From positions 1,818,525-1,882,524 of the forward strand of contig CAJNDS010000001.1 of assembly GCA_905221605.1 (NCBI GenBank): DNA of 64,000 bases, in the 5' to 3' direction. The notes beneath the pieces were generated by a model. That model was not told the DNA's origin, did no database searches, and saw nothing but the letters and a program-made list of their open reading frames with translations. This document shows positions 1 through 9,179 of the stretch, piece after piece (the stretch's first letter is position 1; each line of letters begins with the position of its first letter). Origin of the DNA: Symbiodinium natans. Taxonomy: Eukaryota; Sar; Dinophyceae; Suessiales; Symbiodiniaceae. A program made the translations under genes and the position numbers.

Positions 1-284
1 TCAACCCTAAACCCTCAACCCCAAGCCCTAACCCTAAACCCTAAACTCCAACCCCCAAACCCAAAATCCTAAACCCCAAACCCTCTCAAGCCTAAACCCT
101 CAATCCCAAACAATGAACCCTAAACCTAAATCCGTCAACCCCAAAACCCAAACCCTAACCCTGACCCTTAAACCCTAAACCCTACGTGACCCTTAAACCC
201 AAGACCCTGAACCCTAAACCCTAACCCTTCAACCCCAAACCCTAAACCCTAAACCCTAAAGCCTAAACCCTAAACCCCGAACCC
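1..284. repeat. Degenerate CCCTAAA telomere-like array
   Basis: CCCTAAA units (TTTAGGG on the other strand), with many variants such as CCCCAAA, CCCTCAA and CCCTTAA. It reads as C-rich up to the light-harvesting exon at 285, after which the array turns G-rich. Nothing coding is seen. Confidence 0.95.
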
Positions 285-337
285 GTCCGCCTTGGGGTTG
301 CTAAGAGCCGCAAGGCCCGTCGGCACATCCTCGAAGC
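285..337 (-). CDS. Light-harvesting (chlorophyll a/c-binding type) protein, internal exon
   Basis: The minus strand reads FEDVPTGLAALSNPKADGF after an acceptor CCAG|GC at 338-337. Dinoflagellate and stramenopile chlorophyll a/c light-harvesting proteins carry a similar 'FADVPNGLAA' stretch between the first and second membrane helices. These proteins sit in the thylakoid membrane and pass light energy to the photosystems. The exon lies downstream, in transcription order, of the helix-1 exon at 1062-1144, as expected for one gene. The 3' limit is uncertain and the rest of the gene would lie left of the window. The flanking introns are telomere-like arrays. Confidence 0.6.
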
Positions 338-604
338 CTGGAATCCTCCAAGTTTAGGGTTTGGGGTTTAGGGTTTGGGGTTGAGGGTTTCTGGCTTGGG
401 GATGAGGGTTAAGGGTTTGTTTGTGGATCAGGGTTTCAGGTTGGGGGTTAGGGTTTGGGGTTTTGGGTTGGGGGGTTTAGGGATTAGGGCTTTGGGGTTC
501 AGACGTCTGGCTGCAGGGCCGGCCACAAGAAATTTGGGGTCTATTCCCCTAAACCCTAAACCCTAAACCCTAAACCCTTAACCCTAAACCCTAAACCCTA
601 GGGC
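338..604. repeat. TTTAGGG array turning into CCCTAAA
   Basis: G-rich degenerate units cover about 352-500. A non-repetitive stretch of about 40 bp (500-540) follows, then CCCTAAA units to 600. It lies inside the putative light-harvesting intron. Confidence 0.9.
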
Positions 605-654
605 TTAGGGCTTAGAGTACATGTGCTCGGGGTTGAGGATTTCTGGTGTCGAGT

Positions 655-914
655 CCAAGTGTCCATCGAAGCACCTATTAACCAGTTAGAACTGTGCTTC
701 TAACCCACTTCTAAGCCCCTTAACTGCCCAAAGATGCTTCTAAGTACACCTTATAACCCACTTCTAAGCTCCTTAACTGTCCGAACATGCTTATAAGTAC
801 ACCTATACGTACAGTTATACTTACTTCTAAGCTCCTTAACTGTCCGAACATGCTTATAAGTACGCTTATACGTACAGTTGTACTTGGTTAGTACGTACCA
901 CGAACCTCCAGGTA
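655..914. mobile_element. MITE-A copy, internally duplicated
   Basis: The right end, GTACCACGAACCTCCAGGTA-like, matches the terminal repeat of the MITE-A family seen at 1317, 26216, 32117, 39161 and 63490. Internally, a unit of about 60 bp containing 'CTTCTAAGCTCCTTAACTG' and 'CATGCTTATAAGTAC' is repeated about three times. No clear left terminus is seen. There are no coding signals. Confidence 0.6.
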
Positions 915-1061
915 GGGTTTACAGCTTCAGTGTCTAGGGCTTGGAGATTGGAGTTGGGGCGTCGGGGTTTAGGGTTTAGGGTTTAGGGTTTAGGGTTTGG
1001 GGTTTAGGGTTTAGGGTTTGGGGTTTAGGGTTTAGGGTTTAGGGTTTAGGGTTTAGGGATT
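915..1061. repeat. TTTAGGG array
   Basis: Units are regular from about 965 to 1055 and directly abut the light-harvesting exon. Confidence 0.95.
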
Positions 1062-1144
1062 GAAGCAGCGCCGGGTGGCTTGAAGAAAGCCGCGGCGAGG
1101 TTTCCGGTGGCCGCCATCATGGCAAATCTCCCGTGCTTGATCTC
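1062..1144 (-). CDS. Light-harvesting protein, helix-1 exon
   Basis: After an acceptor CTCAG|GAG (1146-1144) the minus strand reads EIKHGRFAMMAATG. This is the signature of the first membrane helix of light-harvesting proteins, whose Glu and His/Arg bind chlorophyll and pair with helix 3. The intron falls just before the Glu codon and the acceptor is followed by G, as is usual in dinoflagellates. The frame stays open to about 1062, but the true 3' end is unclear because no GT is present; a GA or GC donor is likely. It belongs with the exon at 285-337. Confidence 0.7.
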
Positions 1145-1316
1145 CTGAGCAGCGTCTTGAACCCTAAGCCCTAAACCCTAAACCCTAAATCCTAAACCCT
1201 AAACCCTAAACCCTAGCCCTAAACCCTAAACCCTGAACCCCAAAACCCCAAACCCTAAACTCCGCCTTCAAACCAGAGAGGCCATGTAGGGTTGAGGGGC
1301 ACAGTGTACGCTGTAC
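1145..1316. repeat. CCCTAAA array and short spacer
   Basis: C-rich units at 1160-1260 are followed by about 55 bp of unassigned sequence before MITE-A. Confidence 0.9.
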
Positions 1317-1556
1317 TGGGAGGTTCATGGTACTTCTTGGTTTAGGGTTTAGGGTTTAGGGTTTAGGGTTTAGGGTTTAGGGTTTAGGGTTTAGGGTTCA
1401 GGGTTTAGGGTTTAGGGGTACTTGTTAACCAAGTATAGCTGTACTTATCACCCCCTTATAAGCCCCTTAAGTGCCCTAATATGGTTAATGAGTACATTCA
1501 TAAGTACAGTTACAATTGGTTAATAAGTACCATGAACCTCCAAGTAGAGAGGAGGG
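1317..1556. mobile_element. MITE-A copy split by a TTTAGGG array
   Basis: The left end (GGAGGTTCATGGTAC, about 1320-1335) and right end (GTACCATGAACCTCCAAG, about 1530-1547) are inverted repeats of each other. A run of TTTAGGG units at about 1340-1418 lies inside, after which the family's interior resumes (TAACCAAGTATAGCTGTACTT...). It has no coding capacity. Confidence 0.75.
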
Positions 1557-1756
1557 GGGATTTACGAAAGTAGGGGAGCCCAATATAGAACCCCAAATCT
1601 GGGATCCCCTTAAAGTAAAGACCCCAAGTAGGTACCCCGACTGTCGGAAACCCCCCATGTAAGACGCAAAAACCTCGGGATGCGTGATGTCGGCAATGAC
1701 TCCCCAAGAAATCCGTCGACACACCGGTACCGACGCGAGAGTGCGTTTTCGGCAAA
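1557..1756. other. Unassigned island with MITE-D-like ends
   Basis: It contains 'GGGGGATTTACGAAAGTAGGGG' in its left part and 'GGAAACCCCCCATGTA' further right. A related motif, GGGGTTTACGAAAATAGGGG, recurs at about 27.3, 28.4, 37.1 and 51.5 kb. The rest (about 1680-1756) is open in several frames but matches nothing I know. Confidence 0.35.
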
Positions 1757-2196
1757 GGGTTTAGGGTTTAGGGTGCAGGGTTTAGGGTTTAGAGTGCCGT
1801 GCCGAGGTCAGAGCCGTGAAATATGCTACTAGGGTGGATGTGTATGCACTCTCACTGCTCAGGGAGTTGCACTCCTGAACCCTTGAAACACAGACCTAAC
1901 ACCCCAACACATAAACCCAAAGCACCCGCCCTCCCCCCTCAACAAGAATGTAAATACATATATAAATTCACGAGAAGGAGTCCCCACTTCAGCCCCCGTT
2001 CCCGGACAACACAAGTGAGGGCACTGTAGCGCCTTTTCTCAAGATCCATACATGGGCTCTGTCAGTAGAGCACATCCTGAAGCAACAAGGTTGATGCCAC
2101 CCTCTCTTCGAGAGAGAAAAGCGCGCGCTCATCACAGACTCCACTGCGAGTGAGTCTGCCACCATCCCCCGAAAACTTGCCAAAGCACCACAGGCA
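1757..2196 (-). other. 3' flank of the retroelement
   Basis: A short TTTAGGG run (1757-1795) is followed by about 400 bp without a convincing gene. This stretch lies downstream of the tyrosine recombinase stop and probably includes the retroelement's 3' untranslated end. No terminal repeat matching the other end (about 16.4 kb) could be found by eye. Confidence 0.4.
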
Positions 2197-3135
2197 TCAG
2201 ATTGACAATTCCTGCCAGACATGAGGCCCAAGGCTGGCAAAGCGCCGCGCCGACTGCCAAGCAGCTAATGGCACAGAGCTGCGCAACCTCAGCAGGGCGA
2301 CCTCACCGCGGCGCAAATATTCGTGCATGGAGCGCTCAGACAGCCAACGCCCTTGCAACGCAATCTCATTGAGAGGAACGCGCAGTCTGAAAAGCTCAGT
2401 GGCCCCCCCCCTGCGCAGGCCATGCGATGACCAAGAGTCACTGAAGCCCAGAGCACGAGTTGCCTTTCGCAGCCAATACTGAAGCTTCTGAAATGAAATC
2501 GGGAAGACACGATCAGCAGGAGAGTGAGGAAAAGAGCGCATCCAATACGCCAGATATTGCAAACACCAAGTGAGGACAGAAGGATGTTGAAGCAACACCT
2601 TCTGCTCCAAACCGCGCTTAGTGACACCCAAGATGACCACCAGCTGAGCCGAAGAAAGGCAGAAATCTTGGAACGTCAGATGAAGCAGTTCACTGGCACG
2701 GAAAAGACCTGTGAAGCAGAGCAGCATAACAGTGCCCACAACCGGCTGGCCCATGAGAACAAGCCACACCGCAGAGCCCAGAGCCAGCTCAGGCGGAAAA
2801 GCTGCAGCTTGGGCAGGAGGGCAGCGCAACCTCCAAACCTCAAGAACTTTCCAGGCCGTGGTGTACTTGTGCCGTGGATTGACTTTTTGCATCGCAGCAA
2901 TGACCGTGGCACCGAAAGAAATGCCGGAACTATCTTCACTGCCCTCAAACAAATCAAGAATGTACTCAGCAAGGAAAATGTCCAACTGCGCCTCCGACAA
3001 GGTGTCAGCGGCCACACCACGCGCTGCCAACTCCTCAGAGAAAGCAGCGATGGCCTGTTGATACCTATCCTTGCTGGCATGCAAGCCGGAGAGCAGGAAG
3101 CAGGCTATCCGACCACGGGCTTGGTTCAAATCCAT
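2197..3135 (-). CDS. Tyrosine recombinase of DIRS-like element
   Basis: About 312 residues from the Met at 3135; the frame is open further upstream to 3477. The catalytic set is visible: Arg in TGLFRASELLHL, His and Arg in HGLRRGGAT, Trp in GRW, and the nucleophile Tyr in MHEYLRRGE. A Lys in VTKRGL may be the beta-hairpin lysine. The enzyme would cut and rejoin DNA through a 3'-phosphotyrosine to insert the circular cDNA. The frame is uninterrupted, unlike the upstream reverse transcriptase. Its 5' end overlaps the end of the methyltransferase-like frame in another phase. Cellular or phage recombinases are alternatives, but the RT context makes DIRS much more likely. Confidence 0.85.
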   Translation of the reverse strand: MDLNQARGRIACFLLSGLHASKDRYQQAIAAFSEELAARGVAADTLSEAQLDIFLAEYILDLFEGSEDSSGISFGATVIAAMQKVNPRHKYTTAWKVLEVWRLRCPPAQAAAFPPELALGSAVWLVLMGQPVVGTVMLLCFTGLFRASELLHLTFQDFCLSSAQLVVILGVTKRGLEQKVLLQHPSVLTWCLQYLAYWMRSFPHSPADRVFPISFQKLQYWLRKATRALGFSDSWSSHGLRRGGATELFRLRVPLNEIALQGRWLSERSMHEYLRRGEVALLRLRSSVPLAAWQSARRFASLGPHVWQELSI

Positions 3136-3844
3136 TGGATGGCGGGCTCGGTGTGGTGACAGACCCGTAGGCAACAAACATTTGGGCCAAGTACTGGGAC
3201 AGCAAGTCAGGGCAAACGGCACTGCAAAAGACCTGGCGTCGGCGGGGTTGCTTGCGCACAGGAGCATGGCCCTTGGCATGCTTACAGAGGCGTGCGAGGA
3301 ATTGCCACCCAACACAGTCCAGCCTATTAACCAAAGCCTGTGACGGACCCTTAGTCGACCCTCCAAACATGCACAAGTCAAAACCGATACATTGCCCATT
3401 GATGCGCTCACATAACCATGCAACTTCAGAGGTGTTGTGCAGCGAAGGGGAAGCCTCCTGTTTGCGCCTAGGACCAAGAAGGCAAACTAAACCCCCATAG
3501 CTATGAACCCACCAAAGCACCTCTAAGCAAGCAACGGCGAGAAGACTGGCGTCATGACACTGCTGTTTTTCCTCCGCGTTTGCATGAAGCACTGGAGTCC
3601 ATGGTTTAGCAGGGTCGCGAAAAGGCCTTCGCCCTGCTCGACACCACGTGCCACCAGGTGGCCGGGCCAAGGCGCCAACAACAACCCCAGCTGTGACAAG
3701 AGCCTGCAACCACTCGAGAATCTCGCCACTACGAAGATCAAGATTAGGTTCAATGGCCGAGTGAATGTCAAGAACAATGATAGGGGCGCCATGTTCAGCA
3801 GCCAAGGCCTCAACTTGAACTTCAAACGATTTCGCAGACCGCAA
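3065..3844 (-). CDS. Cytosine methyltransferase-like domain of retroelement
   Basis: About 259 codons open between RNase H and the recombinase. 'GALARPPGGTWCRAGRRP' resembles the PC-loop region (GPPCxTWS) of C5 cytosine methyltransferase relatives, but the catalytic Cys is replaced (PPGG). 'GFDLCMFGGSTKGPSQAL' resembles the later D-x-C-x-FG block. An acidic 'LDIHSA' motif could stand for the SAM-binding region. Retrotransposons carrying cytosine methyltransferases have been reported from Symbiodinium (recalled, not checked). If the Cys is truly missing, this copy cannot methylate. The start is not defined because the domain is part of a polyprotein. Confidence 0.5.
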   Translation of the reverse strand: MRSAKSFEVQVEALAAEHGAPIIVLDIHSAIEPNLDLRSGEILEWLQALVTAGVVVGALARPPGGTWCRAGRRPFRDPAKPWTPVLHANAEEKQQCHDASLLAVACLEVLWWVHSYGGLVCLLGPRRKQEASPSLHNTSEVAWLCERINGQCIGFDLCMFGGSTKGPSQALVNRLDCVGWQFLARLCKHAKGHAPVRKQPRRRQVFCSAVCPDLLSQYLAQMFVAYGSVTTPSPPSNGFEPSPWSDSLLPALRLACQQG

Positions 3845-5246
3845 GTCTGCGCACAGGGAAAAACAAGCTTGCTATTGAGGGGCAGCCTGCGAAGCTGCCA
3901 AGAACGGCTCACAAGTGAGTGCAAGCGATCCCATGAGCTGCAAGCACAGATCCTCCTCGCAGCCGAGCTGATGATCATCCGCAGCGGTCGGGCCTGCAGG
4001 CAGTGCATGGCGGGAACGGAACTCAGTGGAGTACACACGACTGGGCGTGTCAGCAGGGTTATCGCAGGTAGGCACCCAAAAGTCAAAGGGAACAAACTGG
4101 CCAACCAACACAACAGCGCATCGACAACGACACCGACCCGAGAAGCGCTGCGTCCCTTGCCAAAGGCTGCAACTTGAGCGGCATTATCGCCGCCCTGCAA
4201 ACATCGAGACCCAAGCTCATGCTGGCGTTGCAAACGACTCTCCAACGACCATGTGGCGGCCTCAGCCTCCTCAAGCGTGATATGCTTGTAACCCCCCATG
4301 CGTGGCACCGTGTACCAGTGCAGATGCTTGGGCAACACCAGCCTCTTCATCGGGCATTTGCCCTCAGAATCAAGCTCAACTCCATGCTCTTTGTGCAAAC
4401 ATGTGTGTGGGTACTTGCAATCAGACAACCTCGCCATCTCACGCACCACGTCAAGAGACAAGCATGACCAAGCGCGACCGTGGCCACCAGGCGCAGCGTC
4501 ATAACACTCGACTCGAGGGCACCAAGGCACGTCAAGCTCGGTTTGCATATCAACAAGCAAGATGGTCGACATGAGCAACTCCGACCACGCAGCCGCATCC
4601 AAGGCACCGAAAGCACGGCGTTGAGCCCGATGGTCCTGAATCCACCGGTAAACTTGTTGAAAGGTGCTCCGCGTGCAAGAGTTAAAGCTTTGACAATAAC
4701 CATGCTTGCCAACCAACCGCTCCACAAATTGAACGCAAACACGGACTCGTCCCAGCACGTACAAAGTTGCACACACAAGACTGCAACGGCGCTGCAAGGA
4801 GGTGCCCAACCAATGCTCGTTTTGATGGAGGAACGCCCCCTGCAACTCACAAAGAGGATCATCAGCATTTCCCCTCTTCTTTGCCTTGCCGGCGACTCCC
4901 AAGTCCTCCCAACTACTCTCAACGCTGCGGACCCAAGCTCCTGCAGGGCTAGTTTCTGGGCTAGTTTCGGGCCCAACTTCGTCAACAGCCTGACAAATAT
5001 CATCCTGGATGGAGCCCCAAACCGGAAGCGCAACAGGCACAGGCCAATCAAACCTTACTCGACGGTCATCCGGCAGCTGAGCCGTTTTGGTGGCGACGTC
5101 AGTCAGCGCCTGAGCCCAACCAGCAGAAGGCCGGAATCCCATCGGAGCCGTGAGCTGAAGCGGATACAGCGTGCGACCTGCTTCAACAATGGGAGGGTGC
5201 GCCAAAAACTTGTGCCACTTAGGGCCCAAGCGCAAGTTGTGATAGT
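3845..5246 (-). pseudogene. Reverse transcriptase (palm) and RNase H part, frameshifted
   Basis: The frame resumes with RLGPKWHKFLAHPP, then APMGFRPSAGWAQALTD (RT motif near the YxDD loop) and SIQDDICQ, where QDD takes the catalytic YxDD place. RNase H follows with GGDNAAQVAAFGKGRSAS. A shift at about 4115 moves the reading to FWVPTCDNPADTPSR, matching the 'NPADxPSR' end of the RNase H region in DIRS elements. Two shifts make an active polyprotein from this copy unlikely. Confidence 0.75.
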
Positions 5247-6187
5247 ATAGTGTCGTGCATCACGCTTGAAAACAACCAGCCGCTTGCCTGGACAAGTCCG
5301 AACAGCCCTCAACTTAGGCATGTATGCAAACTGCGGCCGAAAGAGGTTGGCATCATCGATGAGGTCGTTAAGCGGACACAGCGCCGAGATAAGGCGCGTC
5401 TCTGCACCGTCTTTCGGCACCGCGAAGGCTCCTGACACCAACGGCTTGCCATGGTGTTTCCAGACATGTTTGCCAGATCGCAGCTTCTGCAGCCCAACTC
5501 TGACCATGCGCGCTACCAACTGCTGGTAGGTAGGATGTAACTTGATGAAAGGGCGCTTAAGAAGCCGCGGACGTGCTCCCGGTTCCAAAAGGAGACGCCT
5601 CGGCTCTCGAACTTGCGCTGCCAACTCAGGAAAGAAGCCTTGCAACGCCCCAGACAAATCAACTTGTCCAGCGGACTCCGGCACGCCAGCGTCCACACCC
5701 AAAGGCAGCACAGCAGAGAAGGCAGAGTACTCGCCATCTCCACTCTTCAGGTACGATTTCATGTCCTCGCTACTCAACGGCTCCACGGAGGCATTGACAT
5801 AGCGGCCAACGCGTTTGACCAACAGGGCATGTACGCGCTGCTGAGCTTTTGACGGCTCACTCAGAGAAACGCGCGAAGAGCCGAAGTAAAGGAAGTTATA
5901 GCAAGAGATCAAAAGGTTACAGTAGTCCAGCATGAGAGCGGTGATCCGCAGGCCGGGTGCACTAACAGTGCTTTGATGCCGTTGGATGAAAGGAATGGGG
6001 AAGACAGACTTCGGGGACCTATGATTACGAAGCTTAATGCGGTTACGGTTCCTGCTAGTTTGCAAAGGTCTTGCAAGTTCACTACGACCTAACTCAACAG
6101 CTTTGATGACTACTTGCAGGACTGCACCCCACGCCGGCTTTGCCGACCAAGACGATACTTCCTGCCTGAAAATCGCAGCCATCCGTT
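5247..6187 (-). pseudogene. Reverse transcriptase fingers region
   Basis: It contains SGAFAVPKDGAETRLISA and CPLNDLIDD, the first RT motifs (a 'VPK-DG..R.I' block), then VVFKRDARHY, which includes the first catalytic Asp. The expected continuation HNLRLGPKW lies in another frame. The DNA there has a repeated ACTAT, consistent with a two-base insertion near 5245-5250. The open frame extends upstream to 6455. The upstream linker contains PRRLLLEPGARPRLLKRP. Confidence 0.75.
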
Positions 6188-6528
6188 TTACTGAGTCAGG
6201 CGAAGCATACCACCTGGGAGGCCGAAGCTGTTGCCCACAACGAGCTCCAACGCCTCGGCCTTCTTCCAGTCGGAACCTGCACTCTTGGCCTTCTGAATCG
6301 CCATGATGCGCTGCGCAATCACGTCCATTGCCGTCTCTAAGTCCCCCACGTTGATCATGTCCATGATGTAGCTCAAAGTCGCCACCTCCCTGAGGGCTCA
6401 ACGGCGGCCCATTGGGACACATTGACTTTGCGGAGCTGAGAGGTCTTGGTGACACTTCCGTGTAGCAACTTCTGATGCACCATGGACAAAAAGTACGCGC
6501 TCAGAGCGCCCGGATGCTTGGCAGCGAA
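6188..6528 (-). pseudogene. Gag-like C-terminal part of DIRS element
   Basis: From the insertion point the minus strand reads AAKHPGALSAYFLSMVHQKL. After a frame change near 6400 it continues as REVATLSYIMDMINVGDL and DVIAQRIMAIQKAK. The first part is in frame with the Lys-rich ORF on the far side of the transposon, so both are halves of one gag-like region. It probably forms a nucleoprotein or packaging component. No retroviral-type zinc knuckle is seen here. Confidence 0.6.
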
Positions 6529-6660
6529 CCCAGAGGCTCCGGGTAGACTATTTACTGCCAGTATATAGTTAAGTTAAATAATGACTATAGTTAATTTTTA
6601 GGGTATAAATATTAACTCTAAAATAGACAATTTTGATGGTTAGTTTTTTGAAACTTCACT
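6529..6660. repeat. Left terminal and subterminal repeats of the transposon
   Basis: A 12-bp terminal inverted repeat is followed by AT-rich sequence with ACTATAGTT palindromes (6584-6592), mirrored at the right end. These are probable transposase-binding sites. Confidence 0.85.
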
Positions 6661-6694
6661 ACGAAAACCTCATGGCCTGTCGTTCAGTATCGTT

Positions 6695-6721
6695 GGGGGG
6701 GGGGGGGGGGGGGGGGGGGGG
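6695..6721 (+). repeat. G27 homopolymer
   Basis: 27 consecutive G between the left subterminal region and the first gene. The length is likely to vary between molecules or reads. Confidence 0.95.
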
Positions 6722-6779
6722 CGGACAAAATATTTGCACTCGCAGCCGTTTGGGCTCTGATGTTAAGCGAGACTAGCTC

Positions 6780-8292
6780 GTGGACGGTGGACGTTTTTGG
6801 GCAGCCATGGCTCAGCAGCTCTTGAAGTTTGCAGCGAGCAAACTCGAGGAGAGCTTGGAGTCCAAGGCCTTGGCTACAGCTGAAGTAGGCTCGCCAGCTG
6901 AGGCAGGCGACAAGCAGAAGGCTGAGAACGTTGAGGCAGCCGAAGAATCGCCTAAGCCTAAGCCTAAGGCGAAGGCGACTCCCAAGGCCAAGAAGGAGGC
7001 CAAAGCAAAGACTGAGCCGAAGCCGAAAGCCAAAGGCAAGGCGAAGGCTAAGGCTAAGGCGAAGGCCGAGGCCAAGGGAAAACCTGCAGCCTCCCAGGCG
7101 ACTGAGCCGGGGTTGGAAGCCGAAGAGGAAGAAGCCGAGCCAAAGAAGAGCAACAAGACAAAGCAGGCAGAGCCAGAGGAGGGCGAGACCCCAGCTTTGA
7201 AAAAGCAGAAGAGCCAGGCCGGGAACTCAGAGAACACAGACAAGGAAGAGAAGCCGGCGAAGCTGAGTGCGGCTGCTAGACTCAAGAAAAGGGCAGACGA
7301 CCTCTTGACCGAGCCAGCCGAGCAGGAGCCGGCCGACGAGGAGCTGCAGGTCTGCGAGAAAAGGGACAAAAGGAAAACGAGGTTTTTCCAGGCCAACTTG
7401 ACAAAGCTGCCGGAAAGTGTGCAAAAGTTGTTCTTGTCGCACGAGGTGTCTCGAACAGACAAGACTCGCCTGGTCAACGAGTCCGTACAGGTGAATCCCA
7501 CCACCGGAAAATGGGAATTCGCTTGCAGGCCGCCGGTGTTCCAAAGCTTGACCAGCAGCTACAGCACTATCACTGGATCCACTCGCGACAAGGCGTATCC
7601 CAAAGCCATCATGATTGGCAAATGCGCCGGGGAGGAGAATTTCCTTCGGGGACTCAGGGACGGGGATATTGAAGCCACGACTGAGAACGGCAAGCAGCTG
7701 TTCAAGTTCCGTTAGGTCTGAGACGAACCACAAGAAGGAAGCAGAGGCTGCTGCAGCCCCGGAGGCCGAGGCACACTTCTTGGCCTTCTGCGAGAACTTC
7801 AACCCGGAGTTGTTGACTGACTCTCTTGACCCGAATGGTGCTATCTTCAGCCCTCAGAATGCGAACCGAGTGCCACCTGAGCCCCAGCCTCTCTCAGCGA
7901 CCTCGGCCTGGCCTGCTGCTGCACCTGCTGAAAGCATGGCAAGCAAGCCGGCAGTGTTCCAAGGGCCTTTGGCGATCTGCGACGGTGCCGTGGATCTCAT
8001 GCCGGCCGAACCCAAGACCCTCGCCAAACTCGAGGATGCCTTGAACTGGGTTGCTTCTGCCAAGCAGGCAACGTTGAAATTGAAGAAGAACGAGGGCTCG
8101 GTGACCTACACCCACCTCAAGCAGCAGCTGGACTGTCGGTGGCTCGAGCTCTTGCCACTTCAGGCCCAGCTCGAGCATGTGAAGCTGAGCGGCAAGGCCT
8201 CGGTGAGTGGCATCAGACAAGTGATGAAGCAAGCCAGCCAATGCCTGCTGCAAGTGCAGGAGCTGATCAAAAGCATCGGTGCCTTGAACTAG
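6780..8292 (+). CDS. Transposon gene 1: Lys/Ala/Glu-rich protein, one frameshift
   Basis: The first frame (6780-7715, 311 codons) starts MDGGRFWAAMAQQLLKFAAS. It has a long low-complexity KPKAKAKAEAK region (residues about 60-110) and a globular C-terminal part ending KQLFKFR. The second frame carries on with SETNHKKEAEAAAAPEAEAH and ends QELIKSIGALN at 8292. One extra T in CGTTAGG near 7712 would account for the break, so I treat both as one gene. The basic tail-like region suggests nucleic-acid or chromatin contact. No enzyme domain was recognised. Whether the shift is real or a base-call error is open. Confidence 0.6.
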
Positions 8293-8483
8293 GACTGCTC
8301 CATCGAGCGAAGCGATTTCGAATCGCAGTTCCGGCCTTGATCGTTCCCATCAGATCGGGCTGCAGCTGGAATCCCAGCTGAACTTTTCTCAGAAAGAAAA
8401 TTCGCAATGCAACAACTACATGGGCTGGGGCTTCTGTAGCAGCGAAAACAGAGCAGAGTCTTCCTGAAGCGAGCTTCTTTCAA

Positions 8484-8650
8484 GGTTTAGGAGGTTTAGG
8501 GGTGGAGGGGGTTTAGGGGGTCTAGGGGTTTAGGGGTTAGGGGTTTTAGGATGTTTAAGGGTTTAGGGGTTTGGGGTTTAGGATGTTTAAGGGTTTAGGG
8601 GGTTTAGGGGGTTTAGGGGGTTTAGGGGGTTTAGGGGGTTTGGGAGCAGG
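8484..8650. repeat. TTTAGGGG array inside the transposon
   Basis: Irregular TTTAGGGG/TTTAGGGGG units sit between genes 1 and 2. The gap from 8293 to 9179 also has TTTAGGG remnants (8770-8840) and three copies of 'CCAGACCACTCC' (8920-9025). No separate gene is recognised. Confidence 0.85.
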
Positions 8651-9179
8651 GTCGTGGAGCATGCTTTTTTCGGCAAGCTGTGTCGTTGACTGTGTGTGCT
8701 GCAGCCGCGAAAGCTCAAGGAGCAAAGGTGGGACCTGTATGGTCCTGGGAGCCCCGAGGCCTGCAGGGGCTTAGGTCAGGTTTAGGGTTAGAGGCTTAAG
8801 GTTGAAGGGCTGAGGGCTTCGAGGGCTTATAGGTTTAGAAACCCAAGCCAGCCAAAACAGACAACCTCAAAGTTAAAAAACCATCACGGGAGGCTTGGTG
8901 GCTAAGGTCGCAGCACCCTCACCAGACCACTCCTCTTTAGAGGAGGTTTGGCGGTGAGGGGTTTGCTGTTGATCTTGGCCAGACCACTCCCAGACCTGGA
9001 CACCTCGACCAGACCACTCCTTTTCGGGAGGCTTGGCGGCGAGGCTCCAGGAGAAAACGGCGAAGCCCCATACCCGAGCCAGCCCAAAAAAAAACTGAAG
9101 CCCCCCCCAAAGCCGTCTTCTGTGCAGGTGCCTTTCGCCGCCGTGCTGGTCGAGGTCCCGATCACCACGAAGCTGGTCG

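Noticed and set aside
1..284. A true chromosome end
   Set aside because: Telomere-like repeat appears in both orientations across the whole window and is degenerate at both edges; nothing marks a terminus.
2524..3159. Plus-strand gene of about 210 codons
   Set aside because: It is the complement of the tyrosine recombinase, whose catalytic motifs fix the minus strand as coding.
6903..7200. Arg-rich histone-like protein
   Set aside because: An alternate frame of the KAKAK repeat region; no histone fold.
6812..7504. Minus-strand Ser/Ala/Phe-rich gene
   Set aside because: Shadow of the Lys/Ala-rich plus-strand gene; the composition mirrors AAG/GCC-rich codons.
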